Shown here in pieces: positions 1 to 8,413 of a stretch of DNA of 30,528 nt (position 1 is the first letter of the stretch; each line of letters starts with the position of its first letter). The notes under the pieces are model-generated. The model had not been told where the DNA came from and did not search any database. It saw only the letters and a list, made by a program, of their open reading frames with translations. This DNA is from Porticoccus sp964608185 (lineage in GTDB: Bacteria; Pseudomonadota; Gammaproteobacteria; Pseudomonadales; Porticoccaceae). The stretch is taken from NCBI GenBank assembly GCA_964608185.1, contig CAZSMR010000013.1, positions 1 to 30,528 of the forward strand, read 5' to 3'. A program made the translations under genes and the position numbers.

Positions 1-314
1 TTCAAAAAGATACTCGTGAGGATGGAAGCTGGTACCCAGAATTTTTTCGTATTAATTTTTCAAGGTGCATCATGTGTGGAATGTGCGAAGAAGCTTGCCC
101 AACCTATGCAATTCAGCTTACACCAGATTTTGAGATGTGCGAGTACGATCGTCAAAGTATGGTCTATGAAAAAGAACACTTATTGATTAACGGTGTTGGT
201 AAATATCCAGATTATAACTTTTATCGTGTCTCTGGATTAAAGACTTCTACTAAAGATAAAGGTGAGGGTAACAATGAAGCTTATCCGATAGATGTTAAAA
301 GCCTGATGCCGTGA
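1..314 (+). CDS. nuoI: NADH-quinone oxidoreductase subunit I (NuoI), 3' part only
   Basis: This is the C-terminal part of the complex I peripheral-arm subunit that carries two 4Fe-4S clusters (N6a and N6b) and passes electrons from NuoG towards NuoB. The open frame enters from the left edge (first full codon at position 3), so the start and the first cluster motif lie outside the window. About 103 residues are visible. They begin in a WYPEFFRINFSRC stretch followed by the second cluster motif, CIMCGMCEEACP, and end in PIDVKSLMP. The WYPEFFRINF segment and the C-terminal tail match the E. coli/Pseudomonas type of NuoI, not the alphaproteobacterial type. It is the first of six nuo genes here and is separated from nuoJ by 57 bases, the largest gap in this part of the operon. 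Family assignment is secure. Confidence 0.96.
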   Translation, partial: QKDTREDGSWYPEFFRINFSRCIMCGMCEEACPTYAIQLTPDFEMCEYDRQSMVYEKEHLLINGVGKYPDYNFYRVSGLKTSTKDKGEGNNEAYPIDVKSLMP

Positions 315-371
315 AATCGTATATTAAAAAATTTACAACAGGATATAGACCCATAAAATAAGAGACTATAT

Positions 372-911
372 ATGCTTGAAATATCACTTTTTTATGTTGC
401 AGCTACAGTCGCGTTGATTGCTACTATATTTGCTATGACTAGAATCAATGCCATCCATGCGCTGATTTATCTTATTGTCTCTCTTTTAGCTGTTGCAGTA
501 ATATTTTATTTGATTGGTGCGCCATTTGTAGCAGCTCTTGAAATCGTCATCTATGCCGGAGCAATTATGGTTCTATTTGTTTTTGTAATTATGATGCTAA
601 ATCTTGGGGCAAAAGGTGATGCTCGTGAGAAAAAATGGATGAGCCCTTCGGTTTGGGTGGGCCCAGCTCTACTAGCACTTATTTTATTTGTTGAGTTATT
701 GTATGTCATTTCATCCGTCCACGGACCTGTAAGTACCAGTGTAGTTGGAGCAAAACAAGTAGGCTTAAGTTTATTTGGTCCTTATGTGTTGGCTGTTGAG
801 ATAGCCTCCATGTTATTGCTTGCCGGACTAGTGGGTTCATTTCACCTAGGACGAAGATATTTGGATAGATACAATCCTAATGAATTGAAATCTGAGAAGG
901 AGGATAAGTAG
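372..911 (+). CDS. nuoJ: NADH-quinone oxidoreductase subunit J (NuoJ)
   Basis: NuoJ is a membrane subunit of complex I that sits between NuoH and NuoK and links quinone chemistry to proton pumping. The 179-residue product is close to the usual proteobacterial length. It shows five hydrophobic segments, with the conserved third helix EIVIYAGAIMVLFVFVIMML containing the tyrosine and the pi-bulge region typical of the family. The C-terminus is short, charged and cytoplasmic (GRRYLDRYNPNELKSEKEDK). The ATG start lies after an AAGAGA-like ribosome site. The stop overlaps the nuoK start by one base (TAGTG), so the two are probably translationally coupled. The order nuoI-J-K-L-M-N is the standard one. 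Confidence 0.97.
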   Translation: MLEISLFYVAATVALIATIFAMTRINAIHALIYLIVSLLAVAVIFYLIGAPFVAALEIVIYAGAIMVLFVFVIMMLNLGAKGDAREKKWMSPSVWVGPALLALILFVELLYVISSVHGPVSTSVVGAKQVGLSLFGPYVLAVEIASMLLLAGLVGSFHLGRRYLDRYNPNELKSEKEDK

Positions 912-1225
912 TGGAGGGATTAAATGTACCACTCAATCACATCTTATTGATCTCATCCTTGTTATTTGCGATTGGGCTACTTGGATTAATGATTCGCAGG
1001 AATATTATCTTCATTCTGATGTCGCTCGAAGTCATGCTAAATTCTGCAGCGCTTGCTTTTGTTGCTGCTGGAGCTCACTGGGGTCAACCAGATGGCCAAA
1101 TAGTTTTCATGTTAATACTGAGTATCGCTGCAGCTGAAGTAGCTGTAGGTTTAAGCTTAGTTCTTCAAGTTCAAAGACGATTCAAATCATTAGATATGGA
1201 TAACCTTGATGGAATGAGAGGCTGA
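911..1225 (+). CDS. nuoK: NADH-quinone oxidoreductase subunit K (NuoK)
   Basis: NuoK is a small three-helix membrane subunit of complex I, related to MrpC, that takes part in proton translocation. The 104-residue protein keeps the two buried glutamates needed for pumping: one in MSLEVMLNSAALAF (about residue 40) and one in SIAAAEVAVGLSLVL (about residue 76), equivalent to E. coli Glu36 and Glu72. The start is GTG, and a strong AAGGAGG Shine-Dalgarno sequence lies inside the end of nuoJ a few bases upstream, which supports this start over later ATGs. The next gene, nuoL, begins two bases after the stop. Confidence 0.97.
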   Translation: MEGLNVPLNHILLISSLLFAIGLLGLMIRRNIIFILMSLEVMLNSAALAFVAAGAHWGQPDGQIVFMLILSIAAAEVAVGLSLVLQVQRRFKSLDMDNLDGMRG

Positions 1226-1227
1226 TT

Positions 1228-3063
1228 ATGATCGAACTTATAGCTCTAGTACCTCTTATCCCCTTACTTAGCTCAATAATATTAATGGTGAGTGGCGCTA
1301 AACTATCAAGACTTTCTATCGGCATTCTTGGTGTTGGATCTGTCGGTATAGCGGCTTTAATAACAGCAAATATAGGAGTTGAGTTCTTAGTTAATCCTGA
1401 ACCCTATACTGTATCTCTATGGACTTGGATGGAGGTAGGAAAATTTTCTCCTGGAATTTCTTTTTATTTTGATGGACTAACGCTAGTAATGATGTCGGTA
1501 ATTACAGGTGTAGGATTTTTAATCCATTTATTTTCTACAGAATTCATGGAAGAAGACTCTAGTTACGCTCGTTACTTCGCTTATCTAAATATGTTTGTTG
1601 CTGCTATGTTAATTTTGGTTATGGCAGATAATTTATTGCTCCTTTATCTTGGCTGGGAAGGAGTAGGTGTATGCAGTTATCTCTTAGTCGGTTTTTGGTA
1701 TCAAAACTCATCTAATGGATACGCTGCAAGAAAAGCATTTATCGTTACACGTATTGGAGATACATTAATGGCGGTAGGCCTATTTCTGCTATTTACGGAA
1801 TTAGGCACCTTGGACATTCAGTCGCTAGGCGATGCCGCAAAAAATAAATGGCAAGTAGGTGACAGTATGCCACTTGTTGCCTGCCTGCTTATATTAGGTG
1901 GAGCAGTTGGTAAGTCAGCGCAGCTTCCTCTACATACCTGGCTGCCTGATGCAATGGCAGGCCCAACTCCTGTGAGCGCCTTGATACATGCAGCTACAAT
2001 GGTTACTGCAGGTGTTTATTTGATAGCGCGCACTCATGAGCTTTTCTTGCTTGCACCAATAGCGATGATGGTAGTGGCAGTTATTGGCTTGGCAACTTCT
2101 TTAATGGCAGCTTTTACTGCCCTGACCCAGCATGATATCAAACGTATTCTTGCTTACTCCACAATTAGCCAGATTGGTTATATGTTTTTAGCTTTAGGAG
2201 TTGGAGCATGGACTGCTGGCATCTTTCATTTAATGACTCATGCCTTTTTTAAGGCTTTATTATTCTTAGGATCTGGAGCTATTATTCACTGCCTTCATCA
2301 CGAACATAATATTTTTAAGATGGGTGGTTTGCGGACTCGGATGCCAATAACGTTTTGGAGTTTTATGATTGGTTCTGCAGCTCTAGCAGCACTACCAATG
2401 ACATCAGGTTTTTTTAGCAAAGATTTAATTCTTTTGCAGGCTTATCAGGCTGAAGGCATAGGTCCGTGGCTTTGGTTCGGTGGCTTAGTTGGAGCATTGC
2501 TGACAGCTATTTATAGTTTTCGTCTAGTATTTATAGTATTTTTTGGCCAAATAAATACTGAGCCAGATAAAACTACTGGATGGCGAATGGCTATACCTTT
2601 GGGCTTACTTTGCTTTCTGGCTTTACTAGGTGGTTGGATTATTGTACCTGTTAACGAGGTTTTTCCTTTATCTGCATTTGAGCATCCTTCTCACTGGGTT
2701 GAATATGTATCTATTGCAGTTCCAATTATAGGCGTGATAATTGCCTACCTAGTTTTTCTTGGTAAACAGATTAATCTGAGAAGCTTTTTAAATATTACTT
2801 TCATGCAAAAACTTCAAAAATTCTGGTTCGGTGGATGGGGTATAGATTGGCTTTACGATCATATTTTAGTTAAGCCTTATTACAATATTGCTAGATCATT
2901 AAAATATGAACCAGTAGATAATTTTTACGGGCTTATTGTCAGCGCAAGTCAAGTACTCAATCGATGGTTATCTTCAGGTCAAAGTGGTCAAATGCGACGC
3001 TATATAACTAGTATGGTATTTGGGTTGATCATAGTTCTGATAATATTAGTAGGAGCCCTCTAA
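1228..3063 (+). CDS. nuoL: NADH-quinone oxidoreductase subunit L (NuoL)
   Basis: NuoL is the distal antiporter-like proton-pumping subunit of complex I, with a long lateral helix that runs back along the membrane arm. At 611 residues it matches the normal length (E. coli 613). It has the antiporter signature region around residues 225-265 (HTWLPDAMAGPTPVSALIHA, with the preceding KSAQLPL lysine) and the MTHAFFKALLFLGSGAIIH helix with its histidine and lysine near residues 335-350. The C-terminal part (about residues 510-611) contains the amphipathic lateral helix and the final anchoring segment. The stop TAA shares its last base with the ATG of nuoM. Nothing unusual was seen. Confidence 0.97.
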   Translation: MIELIALVPLIPLLSSIILMVSGAKLSRLSIGILGVGSVGIAALITANIGVEFLVNPEPYTVSLWTWMEVGKFSPGISFYFDGLTLVMMSVITGVGFLIHLFSTEFMEEDSSYARYFAYLNMFVAAMLILVMADNLLLLYLGWEGVGVCSYLLVGFWYQNSSNGYAARKAFIVTRIGDTLMAVGLFLLFTELGTLDIQSLGDAAKNKWQVGDSMPLVACLLILGGAVGKSAQLPLHTWLPDAMAGPTPVSALIHAATMVTAGVYLIARTHELFLLAPIAMMVVAVIGLATSLMAAFTALTQHDIKRILAYSTISQIGYMFLALGVGAWTAGIFHLMTHAFFKALLFLGSGAIIHCLHHEHNIFKMGGLRTRMPITFWSFMIGSAALAALPMTSGFFSKDLILLQAYQAEGIGPWLWFGGLVGALLTAIYSFRLVFIVFFGQINTEPDKTTGWRMAIPLGLLCFLALLGGWIIVPVNEVFPLSAFEHPSHWVEYVSIAVPIIGVIIAYLVFLGKQINLRSFLNITFMQKLQKFWFGGWGIDWLYDHILVKPYYNIARSLKYEPVDNFYGLIVSASQVLNRWLSSGQSGQMRRYITSMVFGLIIVLIILVGAL

Positions 3064-4577
3064 TGTTAATGATTAACCTAATCCTTATATTATTGATCGG
3101 CGGCATCATTGCAATATTTTCTGAGCGATTGGGAGAGGGTGTTCCTCGAAAAGTTGCATTAGCAGTGATTACAATTGATCTTGTTTATTTGCTTTTCACT
3201 CTGTTGTCAGAACCTCAGCTCAATTTATTCCAAACACCAGTCCCTAGTAATCCAAGTACCTGGTTGATGCACTATACCACCCAGTGGATTCCATCATTCG
3301 GCATTAAGATTGAATTTGGCCTTGATGGACTGAGTATGTTAATGGTTATTCTAACCCTAATATTAGGAGCTGTTGCAGTAAGCTCCTCATGGACAGATAT
3401 AAAAGTCAGACATGGATTCTTTGAGGCTAACCTTTTATGGACATTAGCGGGAGTCTTGGGTGTATTTATGGCCTTAGATTTATTTCTTTTTTTCTTATTT
3501 TGGGAAGTGATGTTGATCCCAATGTATTTTATGATTGCTATATGGGGTCACGAGAATCGTAGCTATGCTGCTATGAAGTTCTTTATTTTTACACAAGCCA
3601 GCGGACTTCTAATGTTGGTTTCTATATTAGCATTAGTGTTATTTAACTATAACGATACTGGAGTTTGGACGTTTAGTTATTTTGATTTATTGGATAATAA
3701 AATATCAAGCCAGGCCTCGTTTTGGCTGATGTTAGGATTTTTTATTGCTTTTGTCGTTAAGCTCCCCGGCTTTCCTTTTCATACTTGGCTTCCAGACGCA
3801 CATACTCAGGCGCCTACGGCTGGTAGTGTCATTCTGGCAGGGATACTGCTTAAAACGGGAGCTTACGGACTAATTCGCTTCGCTGTTCCATTATTTCCTG
3901 AGGCATCTAAAGAATTTACACCAGTTGCTTTATGGTTAGGTGCTGCAGGAGTTATTTATGGGGCAGTACTAGCATTTAGCCAAACAGATTTTAAGCGGCT
4001 AGTCGCCTACAGTAGTGTTAGTCATATGGGTTTTGTTCTACTTGGCGTATATGCATGGAATATTCTGGCGCTTCAGGGCGCAGTTATGCAGATGATTGCG
4101 CATGGGTTTAGCACAGCAGCACTATTTATGATTGCTGGATCTCTTCAAGAACGGCTTCACACAAGAGATATGAGAAAAATGAGCGGATTATGGCAAAACA
4201 TGCCTCGCATGGGAGCTATAGCAATGTTTTTTGTAGTAGCATCTCTTGGCCTTCCTGGTTTAGGTAACTTCGTTGCTGAATTTTTGGTGTTAATAGGTCT
4301 TTTTCAGGTAGACCGCTTCCTCACCATTATAGCTGCTCTTGGTTTGATTACTGGCGCTGCATATTCTCTGCTTTTAATGCAGAAATCGTTCCAAGGTGAG
4401 CCAGATGAAACACGTCAATTATTAGATTTTGGAACAAGAGAAATGTTAACCATGGTTGTTATGATGGCTGCTTTAATCATATTAGGTATATATCCACAAC
4501 CAATACTTGATATTTCTCGACCAGTCATAGAAAGCCTAATTAATTTTTCAAGTTTAGTCACAGGAGGTCTTTCATGA
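3063..4577 (+). CDS. nuoM: NADH-quinone oxidoreductase subunit M (NuoM)
   Basis: NuoM is the second antiporter-like pumping subunit of complex I. The 504-residue product has about fourteen hydrophobic segments. Its key motifs are LLFFLFWEVMLIPMYF with the conserved glutamate near residue 145, KLPGFPFHTWLPDAHTQAPT with the lysine near residue 235, and MIAHGFSTAALFMIAGSL with the histidine near residue 350. Translation starts at an ATG overlapping the nuoL stop by one base. Its own end overlaps nuoN by four bases (ATGA). This packing implies a single transcript and coupled translation. Confidence 0.97.
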   Translation: MLMINLILILLIGGIIAIFSERLGEGVPRKVALAVITIDLVYLLFTLLSEPQLNLFQTPVPSNPSTWLMHYTTQWIPSFGIKIEFGLDGLSMLMVILTLILGAVAVSSSWTDIKVRHGFFEANLLWTLAGVLGVFMALDLFLFFLFWEVMLIPMYFMIAIWGHENRSYAAMKFFIFTQASGLLMLVSILALVLFNYNDTGVWTFSYFDLLDNKISSQASFWLMLGFFIAFVVKLPGFPFHTWLPDAHTQAPTAGSVILAGILLKTGAYGLIRFAVPLFPEASKEFTPVALWLGAAGVIYGAVLAFSQTDFKRLVAYSSVSHMGFVLLGVYAWNILALQGAVMQMIAHGFSTAALFMIAGSLQERLHTRDMRKMSGLWQNMPRMGAIAMFFVVASLGLPGLGNFVAEFLVLIGLFQVDRFLTIIAALGLITGAAYSLLLMQKSFQGEPDETRQLLDFGTREMLTMVVMMAALIILGIYPQPILDISRPVIESLINFSSLVTGGLS

Positions 4578-5989
4578 ATTCAAGTCAGATTCAGGCTCTG
4601 ATGCCGATACTTATGCTGAGCTTAACAGCCATATCCTTGATGATTCAAGCCTCTATAAAAAGAAATGAGAAGGCTGCGTTTGCAATCACCTTTATCGGTA
4701 TATTATTAGCGCTATGGGGTACTGAATACGCAAGAGAGTTTGTGCAACCTGTCACGATATTGTTACAAGTAGATACATGGACATTATTCTTTACAGCACT
4801 AATTTTAATAGCGTCTTTAGTAACAGTCGTTATTTCGAAAGATAGCTTTTCTCCGGAAGGCGAAAGAAAAGAAGAATATTACCTTTTATTGGTTTTATCT
4901 GCCCTTGGTGCTGTAGTCCTTATACAGTCGAGTCATATGGCTTCTTTATTACTAGGCATGGAGCTAATGGGAGTATCTCTTTATGCAATGATTGCCTTTC
5001 CAGAAAAAGGTCTTCGGCCTCTTGAAGCAGCAGTTAAGTATTTAGTATTGTCAGGATGCGCATCAGCTATCTTACTATTCGGTTTCGCTTTAATTTATGC
5101 TGCAACTGGGGAGCTAAGTTATATAGGGATAGGTGAAAAAGCTGCCATTGGTTACGAACGTAATCCGTTGTTGATCATGGCTGGTACTGCGATGGTAACT
5201 TCTGGCATCGCTTTTAAGTTGTCTTTAGTACCTTTCCACATGTGGACTCCGGATGTTTACCAAGGGTCTCCAACACCAGTTACAGGGTTTCTCGCAACTG
5301 TATCAAAGGGTGCTGTATTTGTCGCTTTAACCCGAATTTATCTTGATGCTCATTTGTATCAGTATGAATCTTTTATTCTTGCGCTTTCTGTCATGGCTAT
5401 ATTTTCAATCATTATCGGTAATTTGCTTGCCTTGTTACAAAATGATATCAAGCGTCTACTGGCTTATTCGTCGATTGCACATTTCGGGTACTTGTTAATT
5501 GTATTGATTGCTTTTACTAAAAGTGGGATGTCCAATGAGGCTATAACGTTTTATTTAGCGGCGTATATATTAACAACACTTGCTGCCTTTACGGTGATAG
5601 CAAGAGTTGATAAAGGGGATCCAAAAATAAGTAAAATTGAAAAATTTGAAGGGCTCTTTTGGAGAAATAAAATTCAAGCAGTCACTTTGTCTGTAGCTAT
5701 GCTCTCATTTGCAGGAATACCGCTGACTGCAGGATTTATGGCTAAATTTTTTGTTATAAATGTTGCTATAGATTCTGCTAGCTGGGTTTTGCTGGGTGGA
5801 TTGGTTATTGGAAGCGCCATCGCTATTTATTACTACTTGAGAGTCATCTTCTCTATGAGTAAGGCTAGTGATATTGACAATTGCTCGCAGGACTATTTTG
5901 GGAATATAACAGCAATACTTTTAACAACTTTAATTTTAATGTTGGGTAGTTGGCCTGATCCTTTTATTGCTTACGCTAGTGGCCTTTAA
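4574..5989 (+). CDS. nuoN: NADH-quinone oxidoreductase subunit N (NuoN)
   Basis: NuoN is the third antiporter-like subunit of the complex I membrane arm. It is 471 residues long, slightly shorter than E. coli NuoN (485). It contains the conserved FKLSLVPFHMWTPDVYQGSP segment around residues 215-235 and NDIKRLLAYSSIAHFGYL near residue 300, both typical of the family. The ATG overlaps the end of nuoM (ATGA) and is preceded by AGGAGG. It is the last gene of the complex I operon; the next gene on the same strand follows after 30 bases. Confidence 0.97.
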   Translation: MNSSQIQALMPILMLSLTAISLMIQASIKRNEKAAFAITFIGILLALWGTEYAREFVQPVTILLQVDTWTLFFTALILIASLVTVVISKDSFSPEGERKEEYYLLLVLSALGAVVLIQSSHMASLLLGMELMGVSLYAMIAFPEKGLRPLEAAVKYLVLSGCASAILLFGFALIYAATGELSYIGIGEKAAIGYERNPLLIMAGTAMVTSGIAFKLSLVPFHMWTPDVYQGSPTPVTGFLATVSKGAVFVALTRIYLDAHLYQYESFILALSVMAIFSIIIGNLLALLQNDIKRLLAYSSIAHFGYLLIVLIAFTKSGMSNEAITFYLAAYILTTLAAFTVIARVDKGDPKISKIEKFEGLFWRNKIQAVTLSVAMLSFAGIPLTAGFMAKFFVINVAIDSASWVLLGGLVIGSAIAIYYYLRVIFSMSKASDIDNCSQDYFGNITAILLTTLILMLGSWPDPFIAYASGL

Positions 5990-6019
5990 TTAAAACCTTA
6001 AATAGGTAAGGAGAACATA

Positions 6020-6460
6020 ATGCCTTTACGTTCAGTAGATATCTGCGACTACCTGCTTACCGATCCTGTGACAATTGGCCCAGAAGAAAATATATTTCAC
6101 GCGATTGATATAATTATTAAGAATAAAGTATCTGGCGTGTGTGTTATCAATAAAAATGGAGATTTAGTAGGTATATTGTCGGAGCTTGACTGCATGAAAG
6201 CAGTCCTTGGAGCGACCTATAACGATGGCTGTAGATCAGGTGGAAGCGGCTATGGTAATGTAATAGAATTTATGACCACAGAAATTGACTGTTGTGAACT
6301 GCATGCAGATATTGTTGATGTAGCGGCTGATATGCTAAAAAAAGGGCACAGAAGACGCCCAGTTTTGGATCACGGAAAACTTGTAGGGCAAATAACATGC
6401 CGCAGATTGCTTTCTGCAGTGAGTAAATTTGCATGCCCAGAGAATGAGCTATATTCCTAA
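6020..6460 (+). CDS. Small CBS-domain-pair protein of unknown ligand
   Basis: This 146-residue cytoplasmic protein consists almost entirely of two CBS domains (about residues 8-65 and 83-142), a fold that usually binds adenine nucleotides as a Bateman module. The first has the typical DYLLTDPVTIGPEENIFHAI opening and SGVCVINKNGDLVGILSELD end. The second reads MTTEI through RRRPVLDHGKLVGQITCRRL. No enzyme or DNA-binding domain is attached. It has a good AAGGAG ribosome site and starts 30 bases after nuoN without an obvious terminator between, so it may be read through from the complex I operon. Whether it senses adenylate or redox state for respiration is inference from position only. The two-CBS assignment is firm; the role is unknown. 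Confidence 0.85.
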   Translation: MPLRSVDICDYLLTDPVTIGPEENIFHAIDIIIKNKVSGVCVINKNGDLVGILSELDCMKAVLGATYNDGCRSGGSGYGNVIEFMTTEIDCCELHADIVDVAADMLKKGHRRRPVLDHGKLVGQITCRRLLSAVSKFACPENELYS

Positions 6461-6488
6461 ATTTATCCCCTAAGAAGCTAAGAAGTAT

Positions 6489-6932
6489 TTACTCCCAAAA
6501 CTTCCATTTACTTCTAATTACAGGATTTTCTTGGCCTTTTACAGCTATTTTTTCCTTATAAGGAATGCACGGTCGCCCACTTTGTTTTTTGACGGAACAT
6601 GCTTTAACCATCGGCTTTTTTTCTTTAATAAGTGATTCAATAGCACCCTGAAGTGTCTCCTTTTTATTCGAAAGACAGTATTCATCGAGCCAATTTGAAA
6701 CACTGGCTTGCTTGATATTTTTTAGAACACCTTGTGGATGTTTTCCTGTATATTCATACTTATCGTAAGCTGATATAAACCCATTAAACCAGTAAAGAGT
6801 GCTTGCTTCTGTCTGCTCTTGGCGCACTTCAAGCCAATCATCGCAACTATAGGCTACAGAACCTGTATTTTCTGCATACACATAGTTGATCTGGATTAAT
6901 AATATGAAGATGAATAAAAAAATAAATTTCAC
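6489..6932 (-). CDS. Unrecognised small secreted protein
   Basis: I do not recognise this gene with certainty. The 147-residue product begins with a clear signal peptide (MKFIFLFIFILLIQINYVYA, with cleavage likely after YVYA). The mature part has four cysteines (in YSCDDW, EYCLSN, KACSVK and RPCIPY) that could form two disulfides, as expected of a periplasmic protein. The pattern of a first Cys-Asp-Asp-Trp, a central WFNGFISAY segment and a later WLDEYC resembles the small periplasmic HdeA/Rap1a-type helical proteins, but this is only an impression. It converges on the CBS gene and lies 55 bases downstream of another minus-strand gene with a similar N-terminal hydrophobic segment, so the two may be cotranscribed. 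Confidence 0.7.
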   Translation of the reverse strand: MKFIFLFIFILLIQINYVYAENTGSVAYSCDDWLEVRQEQTEASTLYWFNGFISAYDKYEYTGKHPQGVLKNIKQASVSNWLDEYCLSNKKETLQGAIESLIKEKKPMVKACSVKKQSGRPCIPYKEKIAVKGQENPVIRSKWKFWE

Positions 6933-6987
6933 AATAGGGTCCTTTGGGTATTAATTTTTTGATATTTAGGTGATATGTGATTGCATC

Positions 6988-7542
6988 TTATTCTTCAGGT
7001 ATAGAGTTAAGCATAGCCTTGAAGTATTCCGCCGGTATTATAATCTGATCACTTCTATTTCCATGTATTGTAATATCTAGGCCAGAAACTGATCCATCAA
7101 AAAAGTAGAGAAAACTTAAAGGTATAGCAAGTTTCTCTTCATACTGACAAATTTCTTCGGAACAATTTTTGTTAGTTTTCGATAGTAATGTAAGTGGAAG
7201 CTTTGCGTTTCCTTGAGCATTAATCGCACTTTTATAAGATCTCCAATCTTTGTCTTCGTATTTAGCGCTAATATAAATTGTATAGTGATCAGCTCCGTTT
7301 AGATCAACGATTCGCATCAAGTATATATCTGAAAAATTTTCGGATAAAGCTTTACTAGAGTTGGAAAAATTTGGCCCATAAGTTATTTCACCATTCTCTG
7401 CATCTTGTCGAATTTCTATAAAGTTACTAATACTTTCTTCTGAATCCCAGTTAATAAGCTGATCCTTTTTGCTGTTTGTATAAATTTGAAAAAATAACGT
7501 AGAGCATGAGATGATAATGAGAATACTGAAAAAAACCTTCAT
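6988..7542 (-). CDS. Unrecognised membrane-anchored or lipid-anchored protein
   Basis: This 184-residue protein has no family I can name. A hydrophobic N-terminus (about residues 3-20) is followed by a polar extracytoplasmic-type region. Cys13 within IIISCS could be a weak lipobox, but the hydrophobic run continues past it (STLFF), so a single uncleaved anchor is equally possible. The rest looks beta-rich, with alternating stretches such as DHYTIYISAKYED and VSGLDITIHG, and has a cysteine pair in NKNCSEEICQ. The promoter is presumably in the 140-base region shared with the divergent metallo-hydrolase gene, and an AGGTCT-like site precedes the ATG. The unrecognised secreted protein lies just downstream on the same strand. 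Confidence 0.65.
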   Translation of the reverse strand: MKVFFSILIIISCSTLFFQIYTNSKKDQLINWDSEESISNFIEIRQDAENGEITYGPNFSNSSKALSENFSDIYLMRIVDLNGADHYTIYISAKYEDKDWRSYKSAINAQGNAKLPLTLLSKTNKNCSEEICQYEEKLAIPLSFLYFFDGSVSGLDITIHGNRSDQIIIPAEYFKAMLNSIPEE

Positions 7543-7682
7543 TTTAGACCTCCAGTGAATTTAGATAAATATATCAGCTTTTAGGTCATCAGTCTTCATG
7601 ACTATCGAGGTTAATCGTATTGTTTCATGTGATAAGATGAGCATCATTTTTTTAATAATTTTTATTTAATGACTGGTTTTAT

Positions 7683-8339
7683 ATGATAAAAAGTAATGAT
7701 AACAACCAAAAGTATATTGTCAGAACTTTTCCTGTTGGAGTTCTTCAGTGCAACTGTACTATTATTGGAGATCCTATCACTAGGCTTGCATTAATTGTGG
7801 ATCCAGGAGGTGATGCGGAAGCTATTCTAGCGAAGTTGGCTGATTTAAAGTTAAATGCCTTAGCCATTATTCATACGCATGCTCATTTTGATCATATACT
7901 GGCTGCAGGTGAGATAAAGAAGGCTACTGGTGCACCTATTTATTTAAATAAGGATGATTTCCCGCTTTGGAAGAGCTTGGAAGAACAATGCGTAATGTTT
8001 GGTTTCCCGAGTGACATTAAGCTTCCAGATCCAGATTACTACCTGAGTGACGATCATGACCTTAATTGTTGTGGTGGCATAGCAATACATACTCCAGGGC
8101 ATACTCCGGGATCTACCAGTTTTTGGTTTGAGGAAAGTAATATATTAATAGCAGGAGACACTCTATTTAAGGGCGCAGTTGGCCGCACAGATTTTCCAGG
8201 TGGAGATTTTGAGCAGATACGAGTCTCAATACGTGAGCGCATTTATACCTTAAATGAAGGTGCTGTTGTGATTGCTGGACATGGCCCAATGACAACAATA
8301 GCAGATGAAAAAAACAACAATAAGTTTGTGAGGCCTTAG
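7683..8339 (+). CDS. gloC: Metallo-beta-lactamase-fold hydrolase, glyoxalase II-like (GloC/YcbL type)
   Basis: The protein is predicted to hydrolyse S-D-lactoylglutathione or a related thioester in the cytoplasm. Its 218 residues match the compact YcbL/GloC group, which lacks the C-terminal helical domain of classical GloB. Metal ligands are visible in order: HTHAHFDH near residues 62-69, the HTPGHTPGS histidine near 140, AGDTLFKGAVGRTDFPGGD near 158-176 and AGHGPMTT near 200. The FKGAVGRTDFPGGD block is characteristic of this group. The only available start is the ATG, which lacks a clear Shine-Dalgarno sequence. The exact substrate is inferred from the family; a persulfide dioxygenase is less likely given the length. 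Confidence 0.85.
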   Translation: MIKSNDNNQKYIVRTFPVGVLQCNCTIIGDPITRLALIVDPGGDAEAILAKLADLKLNALAIIHTHAHFDHILAAGEIKKATGAPIYLNKDDFPLWKSLEEQCVMFGFPSDIKLPDPDYYLSDDHDLNCCGGIAIHTPGHTPGSTSFWFEESNILIAGDTLFKGAVGRTDFPGGDFEQIRVSIRERIYTLNEGAVVIAGHGPMTTIADEKNNNKFVRP

Positions 8340-8413
8340 AATTAATTTGGCCACTAAAAAATAGCTTCGATAAAAAAAATTCTAATAAACTAGCACTAAA
8401 ATGGAGTGGTAGC

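Noticed and set aside
7669..7686. Five-codon frame overlapping the start of the metallo-hydrolase gene as ATGA
   Set aside because: Unlike the frame before dnaX it has no ribosome site of its own, so coupling is not supported.
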